64,000 nt of DNA from Phycisphaerales bacterium (GCA_030149165.1 JASBRY010000001.1:186001-250000); one strand, 5' to 3'. Numbered from the stretch's first letter, positions 41,255 through 50,726 are shown. Notes: generated from the sequence alone by a model not told the origin. A program made the numbers and translations.

Positions 41255-42544
41255 ATGCAAGCATTCTTCACTGAACTCTGGATGATCCTCACTGAATCTT
41301 CTGTCTGGCTCGTGCTCGGATTCATGCTCGCAGGAGTCGTGCATGTGCTCGTCCCGCGCGAATGGATGCTCAAGCATCTCGGAGGGAAAGGGATCATCCC
41401 GATCCTCAAAGCATCGCTGCTCGGGATCCCGCTCCCGCTGTGCTCGTGCTCGGTGATTCCAGTCGCGGCTGGGCTCCGCAAACAAGGCGCGAGCAAGGGC
41501 GCCAGCGCCGCGTTCGCGATCTCGACGCCTCAGACCGGAGAAGAATCGATCCCGCTGACCTGGGCGCTCTTCGGTCCGGTCTTCGCGCTGGCGCGTCCCA
41601 TCATCGCGGTCATCACTGGGCTCACGGCGGGGCTGCTGATCGATCTGACGCACAAACAAGAACAAAGCGACGAGGGGTCCATCGAAGATCCGGGCGCGAT
41701 CGGTCTCGCAATCACCAACGCGGACGATGCTTCGAGCATCGTCGAGTCCGTCGAATCCAGAGCAACAAGCTCGTGCTGCTCATCGGAACCAAAGCAAAAC
41801 ACATCCTGTTGTTCATCAGAACCACAGACCAACGATTCGTGCTGTTCATCATCGCCCGCTCCGACCAAGCGTGGATTGGTTGGTGGCATCAGTGAGACCT
41901 TCCGCTACGGATTCGCGGTGATGCTCGTTGATCTGGTTGTTTGGCTGACCGCTGGTTTGCTCATGGCGGCACTGATCGGCGCGCTGGTGCCTCAGGGATG
42001 GATCGAAGAACATGTCGGACAAGGCATCCTCCCGATGCTCCTGATGCTTGTCGTCGGGATCCCGCTGTATATCTGCGCCACCAGTTCGACTCCGTTCGCG
42101 TTCGGACTCGTCGTCGCCGGTTTATCTCCAGGCGCGGCTCTGGTTCTTTTGCTGTCCGGCCCCGCGACCAATGTCGCGACGATGAGCTGGATGCTCAAGG
42201 ATCTTGGCGCCAAAGCATTGACGATTTATCTCGCAACGATCGCCGTCATCGCACTCGCGTGCGGCATGCTCTTTGACGCGTTCTTCAAACACATGGTCAC
42301 CCTCGCAGACCTCAACCAGCACCACGAGCACGGGATGGGCGGCTTTGGGTACAAAGAGTTCTTCGCCGTGCTGTTCATCATCCTCACCGCGTGGGCGCTG
42401 GGAAAGAAGTTCAGCGGCTGGCTCGACGCGCGAGGCATCGGGACCAAACCAACAGCAGGCGGATGCGCCAGCGGATCATGCGGGTGTTCAAGCAACTCCG
42501 CACAAGAAAAACCCGCTCCGAAGAGCGGGTGCTGTGGTTCTTGA
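41255..42544 (+). CDS. SO_0444-type Cu/Zn efflux permease with Cys-rich repeats
   Basis: A 429-residue permease of the DUF318/UPF0718 type. Two bundles of helices are present; the first has GIPLPLCSCSVIPVAAGLRKQGASKGASAAF with the conserved CSC site, the second GIPLYICATSSTPFAFGLV. The loop between them (about residues 170-205) holds three copies of a SCCSS(E/S)P repeat, and the C-terminus ends CASGSCGCSSN...SGCCGS. The clusters suggest binding of soft metals such as Cu or Zn or arsenicals. The last codons carry a terminator for the opposite pepA gene. Confidence 0.85.
   Translation: MQAFFTELWMILTESSVWLVLGFMLAGVVHVLVPREWMLKHLGGKGIIPILKASLLGIPLPLCSCSVIPVAAGLRKQGASKGASAAFAISTPQTGEESIPLTWALFGPVFALARPIIAVITGLTAGLLIDLTHKQEQSDEGSIEDPGAIGLAITNADDASSIVESVESRATSSCCSSEPKQNTSCCSSEPQTNDSCCSSSPAPTKRGLVGGISETFRYGFAVMLVDLVVWLTAGLLMAALIGALVPQGWIEEHVGQGILPMLLMLVVGIPLYICATSSTPFAFGLVVAGLSPGAALVLLLSGPATNVATMSWMLKDLGAKALTIYLATIAVIALACGMLFDAFFKHMVTLADLNQHHEHGMGGFGYKEFFAVLFIILTAWALGKKFSGWLDARGIGTKPTAGGCASGSCGCSSNSAQEKPAPKSGCCGS
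42506..42530 (-). terminator. Intrinsic terminator for pepA inside the opposing metal-permease gene
   Basis: ACCCGCTC (42511-42518) pairs with GAGCGGGT (42523-42530). On the minus strand the loop is TTCG and the stem is followed by five T (42506-42510). It lies 29 bases beyond the pepA stop at 42559, entirely within coding DNA of the permease, and encodes KPAPKSG there. Confidence 0.85.
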
Positions 42545-42558
42545 TTGGATCGGATCGC

Positions 42559-44049
42559 TTAGCCGTTCTCAACGACCTGCGCGAGCAAGCGAGCGCCGAA
42601 TCCGGTCGGTCCCGGATTGATCGGACCCATCGCTTTGGTCGTCGCGTGTGTTCCCGCGATATCGACATGCGCCCACTTGACACCCTCATCGACAAAGTGC
42701 TCGAGGAACGCGGCTCCCTGGATCGGGTGCGCCTCACGCACAGGAGCGCTGTTGACGATGTCCGCGATCGGAGACTTCATCAGTTTCGTGTACTCCGCAT
42801 CGAGCGGCAGGCGCCAGACGCGCTCGCTCGTTGCTTGTCCCGCGTCGATGAACTTCTGCGCGATCGCGTCGTCGTTGGACCAGAGTCCCGCGAATGGTGA
42901 TCCCAGCGCGACGACCACGCCGCCTGTGAGGGTCGCCATATCCACGACGAACTCTGGGGATTCTTTTTCGCACGCCCAGCACAGTGCGTCGGCCATGACG
43001 AGTCGACCTTCCGCGTCGGTGTTGGTGACCTCGACCGTCACGCCGTTGCGGAACTCGATGACATCGTCAGGTCGGTACGCTTCGTCGGAGATCGCGTTCT
43101 CAGCGGACGCGAGCAGCGCGATGACGGGACGATTGGGTTTGATGACATTGGCGATGATGTGCATCGCGCCGATGACGCCGCAGCCGCCGTCCTTGTCGCG
43201 CTTCATGCCGACCATGCCGCCGCTGATCTTGATGGAGAGTCCACCAGAGTCATAGGTCATGGTTTTACCAACCAGAACGATCGGTGCTTTGGACTTGCCG
43301 CGCGCCGGGGTGTATTCCATGCGGATCAAGCAAGGCTTGTTCTCCGATGCTTTCCCGACATTGATGAGTCCGGTCATCTTCTCATCTTCGAGTTTCTTCC
43401 CTGAGATGACCGTGCACTTCATCCCGCTCTTGCGTGCGAGCTTCTTGCACTCGTTGGCCATCCACATCGGGGTCGCGATGTTGGGCGGGGTCTGCGAGAG
43501 TGTGCGAGCGATGTTGGATCCTTCCGCGAATCCCAGCCCGCGCTTGAATCCATCATCGAACTTCGCGTGCGATCCAGTGACAGTCAGCGCCGAGTACTTG
43601 GTCACTGTGGTCGCAGATCCACGCAGGTCGTCATAGACCCACGACACGAGTCCGAAACCTTCGCCGAGCATCGTTCCTGCTTCGAACGGATTGACCTGTG
43701 CTTTCTTGGAGAGCTTGCTCATCGCGCCGCTGAGCGCGAACTCGACGCTTGTCACCCCAGCTTTGCTGATCGCTCGACCGAGCGCACCACCGGCGTTGCG
43801 GAGCGATGCGACATCGAAGCTGGACTTGTCACCCAATCCCAGCACGAACACGGCTTGATGTCCATCGCTCGGGAAGAGCGTCGTGACCGATCCGGAATCG
43901 GCGCACGAATCGGACCCCTTGACGAGCGACGCGATCGAGCCGTCGCTGTCGAGTGCTTTGGTGTCCTGATCGAGCGACTGCCCCTTGAACACGCCGACGA
44001 TGACCGCTTTGGGTTTGGAGCGTGCGTTGACTTTGATCGAGCTAAACAT
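42559..44049 (-). CDS. pepA: Leucyl aminopeptidase (M17 family)
   Basis: A 496-residue two-metal aminopeptidase. The C-terminal catalytic domain has VLVGKTMTYDSGGLSIK with the first metal Lys/Asp, GGMVGMKRDKDGGCGV with the next ligand, and the strict family signature NTDAEGRLVMADAL. The N-terminal domain is present. Compared with textbook members the usual D-M-G-G-A after MK is D-K-D-G-G-C, a small variation near the metal site. Cytosolic peptide turnover is the likely role. It follows folC on the same strand with a 166-base gap that contains no gene. Confidence 0.92.
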   Translation of the reverse strand: MFSSIKVNARSKPKAVIVGVFKGQSLDQDTKALDSDGSIASLVKGSDSCADSGSVTTLFPSDGHQAVFVLGLGDKSSFDVASLRNAGGALGRAISKAGVTSVEFALSGAMSKLSKKAQVNPFEAGTMLGEGFGLVSWVYDDLRGSATTVTKYSALTVTGSHAKFDDGFKRGLGFAEGSNIARTLSQTPPNIATPMWMANECKKLARKSGMKCTVISGKKLEDEKMTGLINVGKASENKPCLIRMEYTPARGKSKAPIVLVGKTMTYDSGGLSIKISGGMVGMKRDKDGGCGVIGAMHIIANVIKPNRPVIALLASAENAISDEAYRPDDVIEFRNGVTVEVTNTDAEGRLVMADALCWACEKESPEFVVDMATLTGGVVVALGSPFAGLWSNDDAIAQKFIDAGQATSERVWRLPLDAEYTKLMKSPIADIVNSAPVREAHPIQGAAFLEHFVDEGVKWAHVDIAGTHATTKAMGPINPGPTGFGARLLAQVVENG

Positions 44050-44215
44050 TTCAGAATCTCCTATTTTTCTGAATGATTATATCAGTGCGATGGACGCGAG
44101 TTGCACACGAGCGTCGACGATGGTCGAGAACCAACCTATCCATGCCGTGACTTCGCGAGAACATGGGAATGTAGACGAGGAATACGGATTTATCTGCAAA
44201 AAACAGCGATTTGCA

Positions 44216-45646
44216 TCAACAACGCGTCTCAGCCGATGCCTGTGCTTTCGCTTCAAAGAGTGCTTTGACCTCTCCAGCGAGGTAGAAACTCCCCATAATC
44301 AGGAGCAGATCGTTGGGACCGATCGTCTTGCCCGCGGCTCGGATCGCTTGCGTCGCATCGGGATACGACTCGCAGGATCGCTTCGTCAGTTCCGTATATC
44401 GCTGCGCCAGATCATCAGGATTCGCGGCTCTCGGATTGCCAGACGCTTTGGTGAAGATCACCTTGTCCACACGCGTCTCAAACTCATTGAGCATGTTGTC
44501 GATGCGTTTGTCGCTGCTGCATCCGAAAATCAGAATCAGCGAGTCGAAGTTCACCTGCTGAGCCGCAGCGTTCAGAGTTTCGCGCACGCTCTCCGCTGTG
44601 TGCGCCCCATCGATATACACCTTTGGGCGCGCCTTGACCTGTTCGAGTCGTCCTTCGCGAGGCGTGTGCTCGAGTCCCGCGATGATCTGTTGTTCTGGGA
44701 GATCAAAGGCGTGGTTCCGGAGTTCAAGAATGATCGCCAGCGCCAAGCCACAGTTCGCGCCCTGATGCTCTCCGAGAAGTGGAACGGACATGTGCTCGAA
44801 GCATCCCTCGCCCTCTCCGACACACACCTTGGGATGCGGACCACGCATCGTCGCGGATTGGAATCGGCATGAGTAGAGCAGATCCTCTCCAAGCACGCGG
44901 AGCGGACATCCGACTTCCTGCGCGTGATCGCGGAAGACCTCAATGACTTCTTCTGACTGCGGAACAGTGATCGCTGGCGCGTCGGGTTTCATGATCCCGG
45001 CTTTCTCGCGCGCGATCTTCTCAAGCGAATCTCCAAGCACTTCCGTGTGTTCGAGTTGGATGCTTGTGAGCCCCACCACCATCGGCTTGACCACATTGGT
45101 GCAGTCGAGACGGCCACCCAATCCCGTCTCCAGGATCACGATGTCCACGGCTTGCTGCGCAAAGACCACAAACCCCAGCGCCGTGATGAGTTCAAAGTAA
45201 GTCGCTTTGCCGTGCTCTTTCTCGATCGAGAGCGCCGCGTCTTTGCATGCTGCGAGCGCTTCGACGAAGAGGTCTCTGCTGATGTTGTGCCCGTTGATGC
45301 GCACGCGCTCGCGTTCATCTGTAAGGTGAGGACTGGTAAAGAGTCCGGTGGTGTAGCCGCTGGAGCGCAAGCAGCTCTCAAGCATCGCGCAGGTCGATCC
45401 CTTGCCTTTCGATCCCGCGATATGCACGACCGGGACGGCGAGGTGCGGATCTCCGAGCGCTGAAACAAGTGCTGACATCCGATCGAGCTTGAAAGACTCC
45501 GACGAAATCTTGCTCGAATGGATCTGCTCAAGATTGACGCGCGAGTTGAGGAAATCGAACGCGGCGCAGGAATCCACGAATGGGCCTGCGGCTTCTTTGG
45601 GCGCGGACTTAGTTGCAGAATTGCGGCGCGGCATGGGATCAATCAT
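44216..45646 (-). CDS. folC: Folylpolyglutamate synthase/dihydrofolate synthase
   Basis: A 476-residue Mur-ligase-like enzyme adding glutamate to folates. The P-loop is VVHIAGSKGKGSTCAM near residue 75, followed by GLFTSPHLTDERERVRING, TYFELITALGF, ETGLGGRLDCTNV and EHTEVLGDSLEKIAREKAGI, all characteristic FolC blocks. The C-terminal domain includes YIDGAHTAESVRE. The start may be ATG 45646 or 45634. It is transcribed after pdxJ (89-base gap) and before pepA. Confidence 0.93.
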   Translation of the reverse strand: MIDPMPRRNSATKSAPKEAAGPFVDSCAAFDFLNSRVNLEQIHSSKISSESFKLDRMSALVSALGDPHLAVPVVHIAGSKGKGSTCAMLESCLRSSGYTTGLFTSPHLTDERERVRINGHNISRDLFVEALAACKDAALSIEKEHGKATYFELITALGFVVFAQQAVDIVILETGLGGRLDCTNVVKPMVVGLTSIQLEHTEVLGDSLEKIAREKAGIMKPDAPAITVPQSEEVIEVFRDHAQEVGCPLRVLGEDLLYSCRFQSATMRGPHPKVCVGEGEGCFEHMSVPLLGEHQGANCGLALAIILELRNHAFDLPEQQIIAGLEHTPREGRLEQVKARPKVYIDGAHTAESVRETLNAAAQQVNFDSLILIFGCSSDKRIDNMLNEFETRVDKVIFTKASGNPRAANPDDLAQRYTELTKRSCESYPDATQAIRAAGKTIGPNDLLLIMGSFYLAGEVKALFEAKAQASAETRC

Positions 45647-45735
45647 AACCAACTCTGGGAAATTTCAAAGCACAAAATCAATGAAGTCTTCCATCTCGGT
45701 AATCCCACCTATACGCGCGCTGGATTTGACGCGCT

Positions 45736-46509
45736 CTAGTGACTCGCGAGCGTCATCAGTCGTTTCATTTCCGCGACGGCGCCGCGCAGTCCGACAAACA
45801 CGGCTCGCGCGACGATCGAATGACCGATGTGCAGTTCATCAATGCCTTTAAGTGACGCGATATGATTGACATTGTGGTAGTTGAGCGCGTGTCCCGCGTT
45901 GAATCGCATGCCGTGGGAAGAGATCCGTTCGCCGGCGCGGCGCACATGCTCGATCGCTTCGACAAGCTTTTGCTGTCGCAGGTCGCCGCCAGTTTGATGG
46001 AACGCTTTGGCGTATGGACCTGTGTGCACTTCACATACATCGAACCCAACTTCAAACGCAGCATCGACTTGTGCATCTTCGGGATCAATGAACGCGCTGA
46101 CAATCAATCCGGCGTCCTTGAGCTTCGCGACGACCTCTTTAAGCCGATCGCGCTGTCCCACGATGTCCAAGCCGCCTTCTGTCGTGACTTCCTGGCGCCC
46201 CTCAGGGACCAGCATCGCTGTGTGAGGCTTGATCTGCGTCGCGATCTCGACCATCTCATCCGTCGCGGCCATCTCTAGATTGAGCTTGACGCGAACCAAG
46301 TTCCGCAATAAACGGACATCCCGATCCATAATGTGCCTACGGTCTTCACGCAGATGCACCGTGATCGAGTCCGCCCCTCCGAGTTCCGCTTCGTGCGCCG
46401 CGCGCACAGGATCGGGTTCGGCGCCGCTGTTCATCGGATCGGGCTGACCCGGATAGCGAGCGTTGCGGACTGTTGCGACATGATCGATATTGACGCCGAG
46501 CTGGATCAT
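45736..46509 (-). CDS. pdxJ: Pyridoxine 5-prime-phosphate synthase
   Basis: A 257-residue TIM-barrel enzyme condensing aminoacetone phosphate with deoxyxylulose phosphate in vitamin B6 synthesis. Family landmarks are LGVNIDHVATVRNAR at the start, GADSITVHLREDRRHI, MAATDEM, LVPEGRQEVTTEGGLD and VHTGPYA, with the C-terminal HIGHSIVARAVFVGL. Length is normal. It heads a minus-strand run with folC and pepA and lies 37 bases downstream of the large secreted protein gene. Confidence 0.96.
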   Translation of the reverse strand: MIQLGVNIDHVATVRNARYPGQPDPMNSGAEPDPVRAAHEAELGGADSITVHLREDRRHIMDRDVRLLRNLVRVKLNLEMAATDEMVEIATQIKPHTAMLVPEGRQEVTTEGGLDIVGQRDRLKEVVAKLKDAGLIVSAFIDPEDAQVDAAFEVGFDVCEVHTGPYAKAFHQTGGDLRQQKLVEAIEHVRRAGERISSHGMRFNAGHALNYHNVNHIASLKGIDELHIGHSIVARAVFVGLRGAVAEMKRLMTLASH

Positions 46510-46546
46510 GGAGAACTATAGGAATCCTTCGGTTGGTAGGGACTCA

Positions 46547-48595
46547 TCACTGCTTCACCCGATCGATCGCGGCATTGAGCGCCCGCGTCTGCGATGCGTT
46601 GTCGATCTTGGAGCGGAGCGACTCCAAGAACCCGATGGCATCCTCGCGAGAGTCCGCTTTCATGATCATCGCGAGCTCTTCCGCGTCCTCCACTTCTTGC
46701 CATTCCCTGAGATGCGTGCGCATCAGCGCCATCGCTCGGCTGTCCTTCAACCGCGTCAACTGGTATCGAGCCGCGAGCCACATCGTGTCCGAGACCAATC
46801 GGTCGCTCCGCTGCTCGACAGACAATCGCTCGAACGCGTCGAGCACCAACTCATGTTCATGCTTACGGAACGCTGCGAGCAGAACCAACTTCGCCCCTTC
46901 GTCGTCAATCGCTTCGGGACGATCGCGGAGTAGCGCCCCGCCGAGCCGGACCACGGCATCGTCTTTCCCCGCGAGCACAAAGTCCTCGATCGCGCCGTTG
47001 AAGTCGCTGTCTTTCAGTTTCGCTTTAGCGCGATCCTCCAGGTCCATCTCCGGCAATCCGAGTGCTTGTGAGATCTCTGGTGGGACTTGGGTGAATCGCG
47101 TGCCGCAAGGACTGATGGTTTTGAGCGGATCTCCGATCACAGTGATCTTCCACGCTTGACCATCGTCGTAGTGGACTGCGGCAGCAAAGGGCATCCTCGC
47201 GAGCAGTCGCTGCGCGACGAATGGGGTGGGAACGAAACCTGACAAGTAGGGCTCGTTCACAGAACCCGCATAGAGATAGACACCACGCTCAAGCCAACGC
47301 CCACCAACTGTCCTGGCGCTTCGTGGCGCCGAGAGCGAGAAGGAGTGCACCATGTGTAACACACTCGGCTGAGCAAGTACAGGTAAATCGCCCGGCTTCC
47401 CTGACCCTTCACGGGCTTGTGGGAGATCGAAGTAGACATGTGAACCTTTAGAGTTCATCAGGATCAATGATGCATCTACAGGCCTCGAAGATGATCTGCC
47501 TTTGAAACCAGCTAATGAGTTTCGAGGCGTGTCAAAGAGTTCCGTTTCGAATCCGGCTTGCTTCAAGACCTGATCGGCTGCCGTGCCGTCATATCGTGCC
47601 CAATCTCCTGTAGTTGGGTAACCATCCCATATGAACGCACTCTCAATCGGAAGAAAGATCGAACACATAGCTTGGTAGATCGAAGATGATGCCGAACCAC
47701 GAAACTGCCCGCACCATGCCCAACGCAGTCCTCCCATGGATGCGTCGGTGCGCCCGATCTGATCGGTCGTTGCGAGTATGTCCTGATTTCCTGGACCAGT
47801 CTTAATTTTGACGCCGAGCCCGACTGCGAGAGTGATCGAATCGATTTCATCACCGATTTCATCAAACCTGTATCCCATCTTCCGCAACCCCTGCTCGATT
47901 CCGAGGTTGACCGACTTCGCCATGGCGGGCTCAAGAGTGTGCAACGCAATTCCGGGATTGCTCATGTAAATGATCGGCTGGAGACGACCCGCCGCGAGTG
48001 CGAGTCCCGCGCCCCAGTGTCGATACATCGGATCGATGACCACCACTCCCGGCGACACGATCCCCGTCTCCTTGAGCGCCTTGAGCGTCATCTTCCAGTC
48101 TGGTTCCGGCTCATGGATCGCCGCCGCAAACGCTGCATTGATTCGATCTTGGCGCTGCTGATCGCTCCCCCCCCACGCCTGCTCGCTCTGGCCTTCGAGT
48201 CGATACACATGATCAGGTCGATAGGTGCGTACAAACCGTGCGATGTGATCCTTCGCGAGCAGCGTGCCGTCGTCGTAGAGGATCGGGAACTTGACCGGAC
48301 CTTCCCACGCGCTGATCGCGTCGAGGTACTTCGAGAGGTCGTCCACGATCACGACGATCGGGAGCGTCTGCATCGCTTGCGAGAGCAGCGATGCACGCAG
48401 TCCGGCTCGTCGATTCGCGTCCATGTTGTCGATGGACTTGTACAGCTCGTTGAAGCTCATCCCCTGCGCCTGAGGGACAGGATCTGGTGGGGGCGCATCC
48501 TCTGGGATCGTATTGGTCTGTGCATTCACAGCGTTGGACAACAGGAGCGCGAGCAGTGCGAGCGAGCGAGAGCGGGATTTGATCAGCAACATCAT
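46547..48595 (-). CDS. Large exported protein of unknown family
   Basis: A 682-residue exported protein. A signal peptide (SRSLALLALLLSNAVNAQ) is followed by a Pro-rich linker and a long mixed alpha/beta body. The segments LPIVVIVDDLSKYLDAIS and VRLGV-like strands give way near residue 470-520 to RWLERGVYLYAGSVNEPYLS...VAQRLLARMPFAAAVHYDDGQAWKITVIGDPL. That block resembles the end of gingipain-like or TIGR03790-like proteins, where GDP closes the fold, but no catalytic His/Cys dyad can be fixed. The C-terminal 120 residues are helical. Part of the gene, about 47300-47850, differs in composition (see findings). Confidence 0.6.
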   Translation of the reverse strand: MMLLIKSRSRSLALLALLLSNAVNAQTNTIPEDAPPPDPVPQAQGMSFNELYKSIDNMDANRRAGLRASLLSQAMQTLPIVVIVDDLSKYLDAISAWEGPVKFPILYDDGTLLAKDHIARFVRTYRPDHVYRLEGQSEQAWGGSDQQRQDRINAAFAAAIHEPEPDWKMTLKALKETGIVSPGVVVIDPMYRHWGAGLALAAGRLQPIIYMSNPGIALHTLEPAMAKSVNLGIEQGLRKMGYRFDEIGDEIDSITLAVGLGVKIKTGPGNQDILATTDQIGRTDASMGGLRWAWCGQFRGSASSSIYQAMCSIFLPIESAFIWDGYPTTGDWARYDGTAADQVLKQAGFETELFDTPRNSLAGFKGRSSSRPVDASLILMNSKGSHVYFDLPQAREGSGKPGDLPVLAQPSVLHMVHSFSLSAPRSARTVGGRWLERGVYLYAGSVNEPYLSGFVPTPFVAQRLLARMPFAAAVHYDDGQAWKITVIGDPLKTISPCGTRFTQVPPEISQALGLPEMDLEDRAKAKLKDSDFNGAIEDFVLAGKDDAVVRLGGALLRDRPEAIDDEGAKLVLLAAFRKHEHELVLDAFERLSVEQRSDRLVSDTMWLAARYQLTRLKDSRAMALMRTHLREWQEVEDAEELAMIMKADSREDAIGFLESLRSKIDNASQTRALNAAIDRVKQ
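47300..47850. other. Low-GC patch inside the large exported protein gene
   Basis: By hand count, 47461-47520 has 27 G+C of 60 (45 percent) while 46801-46860 in the same gene has 35 (58 percent). The patch covers about residues 248-431, with the frame intact and codons more often ending in A or T. Edges are approximate. It is the second such patch in the window after purB. Confidence 0.45.
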
Positions 48596-48686
48596 CACTG
48601 TACTGTACCGCTCCGGACTGCTCTGGGTTCACACGGATTGTGAATCGGTCCCAACTGCGTATCCCGATGCGCATAGACTGGGGATC

Positions 48687-50303
48687 ATGCCGTCGTCCAC
48701 GATTTCAGAGTTCACACAGACGATCCACGATGCCCGAGCACTAGGCAGCGATGTCGTCGTGGTCCCGCTCTCGATCCGCGTGCTCGCAGACCAACTGACC
48801 CCTGTGCTCGCGTACCGAAGACTGGTCAGCGCCGACGAACGCACGGCTCCCTCGTTCCTCCTCGAATCCGTTGAAGGTGGGACACATCAGGGACGCCATT
48901 CCATCCTCGGCTCATCGCCGATCATCGAGCTCGTCGCAAAAGACAACGAGGTCACGATCCACGATCATCGCGTGAATCAATCCGCGAGTGAGTCCTGCGA
49001 TGATCCGCTCGCGAAGGTTCGTCAGATCACGCAGAGCTGGGATTTGTCGATCCCGAAAGACGCTCGCGATCGGAACCTGATCCCTGATTGTGTATTGGGA
49101 GGTTGGTTTGGATACGCGGGATACGACTCGGTCCGCTACGCCGAACCCACCAAGCTCAGCACGGCACTGGCGCCGGAGGACGATCGCAATCTCCCCGATG
49201 TCTCGTTTGGGTTCTACGACACGCTCGTCGTATTCGACCATGTCGAGAAACTCGTGCACCTTGTGCGCCTTGCGATCATCAATCCCGATTCGGATATCGA
49301 ATCGGTGTACAAGCAATCGATCGACGACCTCAGCGCGCTCGCTGAGAAGATCCAGAACCACACCAAGCCGTTGGTCCTTGGACGAGTCTCGCGTGATCCG
49401 AGCACTAAAAACGCGCCGATGCCCGCGAATATCAGCACGGATGAGCACGCGTCGATGATTGAGCAAGCGCGTGAGTACATCAAAGCCGGAGACATCTTCC
49501 AGGTCGTGCTGGGACACCGCTTTGAGCGCCGCACGAACGCGGATCCCTTCGATGTGTATCGCGCGCTGCGAGCCGTGAATCCATCGCCGTATATGGTGTA
49601 TCTGCAAACGCAGGGATGTATCTTGGTCGCGTCGTCTCCTGAGATTCTCTGCCGCGTGCGCCGTGATGATCAGGATCGTCTGGTCGTGACGAATCGTCCG
49701 CTCGCGGGAACGCGCCGGCGCGGTCGCACAAACGAGGAAGACCTCGCGCTTGAACGCGAGCTGCTCGCGGATCCCAAGGAACGCTCCGAGCATTCGATGC
49801 TTGTGGATCTGGGACGCAACGATGTGGGACGCGTCGCCGAGCCGGGATCGATCGAGATCGAAGCACTCATGGAGATCGAGCGCTACTCGCATGTGATGCA
49901 CATCTCTTCTACAGTCACAGGCATCATCCGCGACGGACTCGATTGCTGGGATGCGCTGCGAGCAGCGCTTCCGGTCGGGACAATCTCAGGCGCGCCGAAG
50001 GTCCGCGCGATGCAGATCATCGACGAACTCGAACAAGTCCGGCGCGGCCCCTACGGCGGAGGACTCGGATGGGTCGGTCTCAACTCCGAGATGGACATCG
50101 CGCTGGCGCTGCGCACCATCGTCGTCCCGATCGATCGGATTGATGAATCGAATCCCGATGGACAGTGGGAATACCACATCCAAGCCGCGGGAGGGATCGT
50201 CGCGGATTCGGTTCCAGAGCTCGAGTTCAAAGAGACAGTCAACAAAGCCGCGGCTCTGGGACGAGCGATCGACCTCGCCGAGGACGCGTTCCTCGAAAAA
50301 TAA
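48687..50303 (+). CDS. trpE: Anthranilate synthase component I
   Basis: A 538-residue chorismate-using enzyme of the first tryptophan step. The N-terminal regulatory region shows SVEGGTHQGRHSILGSSP. The catalytic domain has IKAGDIFQVVLGHRFERR, TNRPLAGTRRRGRTNEED, LVDLGRNDVGRV and the end LPVGTISGAPKVRAMQIIDE...YGGGLGWVG. A GGGGA sequence precedes ATG 48687. The glutaminase partner trpG is not adjacent. It is divergent from the large exported protein gene and followed by a hairpin. Confidence 0.95.
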   Translation: MPSSTISEFTQTIHDARALGSDVVVVPLSIRVLADQLTPVLAYRRLVSADERTAPSFLLESVEGGTHQGRHSILGSSPIIELVAKDNEVTIHDHRVNQSASESCDDPLAKVRQITQSWDLSIPKDARDRNLIPDCVLGGWFGYAGYDSVRYAEPTKLSTALAPEDDRNLPDVSFGFYDTLVVFDHVEKLVHLVRLAIINPDSDIESVYKQSIDDLSALAEKIQNHTKPLVLGRVSRDPSTKNAPMPANISTDEHASMIEQAREYIKAGDIFQVVLGHRFERRTNADPFDVYRALRAVNPSPYMVYLQTQGCILVASSPEILCRVRRDDQDRLVVTNRPLAGTRRRGRTNEEDLALERELLADPKERSEHSMLVDLGRNDVGRVAEPGSIEIEALMEIERYSHVMHISSTVTGIIRDGLDCWDALRAALPVGTISGAPKVRAMQIIDELEQVRRGPYGGGLGWVGLNSEMDIALALRTIVVPIDRIDESNPDGQWEYHIQAAGGIVADSVPELEFKETVNKAAALGRAIDLAEDAFLEK

Positions 50304-50325
50304 AGAACCCCGCGTTGTGCGGGGT
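50296..50325 (-). terminator. Intrinsic terminator of the HU gene
   Basis: ACCCCGC (50307-50313) pairs with GCGGGGT (50319-50325). Read on the minus strand, a T-rich run (TCTTTATTTTT) follows, overlapping the last codons of the opposing trpE gene. It lies about 110 bases beyond the HU stop. The plus strand has no T-run, so for trpE it would be a stabilising hairpin at most. Confidence 0.72.
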
Positions 50326-50432
50326 CAAAGAGAGATGCAGTCGTATCTCTTTGGATCTGATCGGCGTCCATTGAGGAGATCCGGTCAGGCGCTTCGATCA
50401 GATCATCTGAAACTCATGGAATGATCGATCAC

Positions 50433-50726
50433 TCAAGCGTTCTGCAAGCCGTTGGTGTGCAGCGTTTCCTTGAGCTGCTGCGATGGCTTGAACGAGCAAG
50501 TGGTTGATTCCGCGATCTGGATCGGCTGCTTGGTCGCTGGATTCATCCCAGTTCGAGCGGCGCGATGCTTCTTGGTGAAGGTCCCGAATCCTGAGATCGC
50601 GACTTTCTGCTCTTCCTGAAGTCCTTGTGAGATCGAAGCGATGACGGCTTCGATCGCGCGTCCCGCGTCGGCCTTGCTGGTTTCGAGCTGGGAAGCGACG
50701 GAGTCGATGAGGTCGGATTTGTTCAT
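50433..50726 (-). CDS. HU/IHF-family DNA-binding protein
   Basis: A 97-residue histone-like protein. MNKSDLIDSVASQL opens the helical dimer domain, and GFGTFTKKHRAARTGMNPATKQPIQI is the HU signature with the DNA-wrapping arm (RTGMNPATK). ATG 50726 is supported by GGAGG on the minus strand about 8-10 bases upstream. It probably bends DNA as a homodimer and shapes the nucleoid. It stands alone, with its terminator near 50310. Confidence 0.95.
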   Translation of the reverse strand: MNKSDLIDSVASQLETSKADAGRAIEAVIASISQGLQEEQKVAISGFGTFTKKHRAARTGMNPATKQPIQIAESTTCSFKPSQQLKETLHTNGLQNA

